Positions 31,806 to 32,112 of a stretch of 32,112 bases of DNA are shown piece by piece. A program made the translations under genes and the position numbers. The notes under the pieces were generated by a model that saw only the letters and a program-made list of their open reading frames with translations, had not been told where the DNA came from and ran no database searches. The stretch is from HGM04593 sp045644465. Its GTDB lineage: Bacteria; Bacteroidota; Bacteroidia; Bacteroidales; Bacteroidaceae. Where the stretch lies: positions 1 to 32,112 of the forward strand of contig JAZRGV010000051.1 of NCBI GenBank assembly GCA_045644465.1, in the 5' to 3' direction. Each line of letters begins with the position of its first letter. Position 1 is the stretch's first letter.

Positions 31806-32112
31806 TTACTTTACCTTATCCACGATAGCCTTGAAAGCTGCGGGATTGTTCATAGCGAGGTCAGCGAGAACCTTACGGTTAATCTCGATACCAGCCTTGT
31901 GCAAAGCACCCATAAGCTGAGAATAAGACATACCCTCGAGACGAGCCGCAGCATTGATACGCTGAATCCATAGTGCACGGAATTCGCGTTTCTTGTTACG
32001 ACGGTCACGGAATGCGTATGTCAAACCTTTTTCCCAAGTATTCTTAGCTACGGTCCATACGTTCTTTCTTGCACCAAAGTAACCTCTGGTCAAACCTAAA
32101 ATTTTCTTTCTT
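31806..32112 (-). CDS. rplT: 50S ribosomal protein L20, partial (5' end beyond right edge)
   Basis: The frame is open to the window edge and reads RKKILGLTRGYFGARKNVWT, then FRDRRNKKREFRALWIQRIN, AAARLEGMSYSQLMGAL and, at the C-terminus, KAIVDKVK, which is unmistakable L20. About 102 of a usual 114-117 residues are visible, so about 13 N-terminal residues are missing. The TTG at 32093 is an internal Leu codon, not the start. L20 binds 23S rRNA early in 50S assembly. In most bacteria it is the last gene of infC-rpmI-rplT; the terminator directly downstream fits that. Confidence 0.97.
   Translation of the reverse strand, partial: RKKILGLTRGYFGARKNVWTVAKNTWEKGLTYAFRDRRNKKREFRALWIQRINAAARLEGMSYSQLMGALHKAGIEINRKVLADLAMNNPAAFKAIVDKVK

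Noticed and set aside
32091..32093. TTG at 32093 as start of rplT
   Set aside because: The frame continues upstream with RKKILG, conserved inside L20, so this is an internal Leu codon and the true start lies outside the window.

Overview
This looks like chromosomal DNA from a member of the Bacteroidales (Prevotella-, Bacteroides- or Muribaculaceae-like). The support is: promoters of the TTTG-N19-TAnnTTTG type, AT-rich start regions without clear Shine-Dalgarno sequences, BspA-like leucine-rich repeat (LRR) proteins, three secreted proteins with the same type-IX-secretion-like C-terminal tail, and DUF349 and GEVED-like families. The assignment is inferred from gene content only.

Layout. (1) 1-6673, all minus strand: a multidrug/toxin-type ABC efflux operon reading tetR-family regulator, TolC-like outer membrane channel, HlyD-like lipoprotein, two ABC ATPases and two ABC-2 permeases. 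The last permease runs off the left edge. It resembles E. coli YbhFSR with the double ATPase split into two genes. (2) 6700-10064, minus: aspS, a 57-residue basic membrane protein gene, a dispersed palindromic repeat, two identical tRNA-Asn(GTT) genes each with its own terminator, and a zinc-finger-less SIRT5/CobB-like deacylase. (3) 10355-12007, plus: an S41/CtpA-type processing protease.

(4) 12093-20790 is the most unusual part. A minus-strand two-gene unit encodes a putative DNA-binding protein and a transmembrane Ser/Thr kinase whose extracytoplasmic half is a BspA-like LRR domain. Divergent from it across about 550 bp is a 1897-residue secreted BspA-like protein. Its mature N-terminus matches the kinase ectodomain junction, and it carries two discoidin-like domains nested inside InlB-type repeats. 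I infer a surface-protein/receptor-kinase/regulator cassette. An 81-bp tandem repeat that copies the end of the gene follows it.

(5) 21193-30269, minus: a five-copy DUF349 protein, a 1548-residue secreted glycoside-hydrolase-like enzyme (clan GH-D type barrel) and a 731-residue secreted multidomain protein of unknown role. (6) 30270-31805 has no convincing gene. It holds a strongly foldable candidate RNA on the minus strand (about 30357-30596), a 24-A homopolymer and a roughly 1-kb non-coding element bounded by inverted repeats. (7) The right edge is the 3' part of rplT (ribosomal protein L20).

In several places large perfect palindromes sit at gene ends as probable bidirectional terminators. 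One holds a stop codon in its loop.
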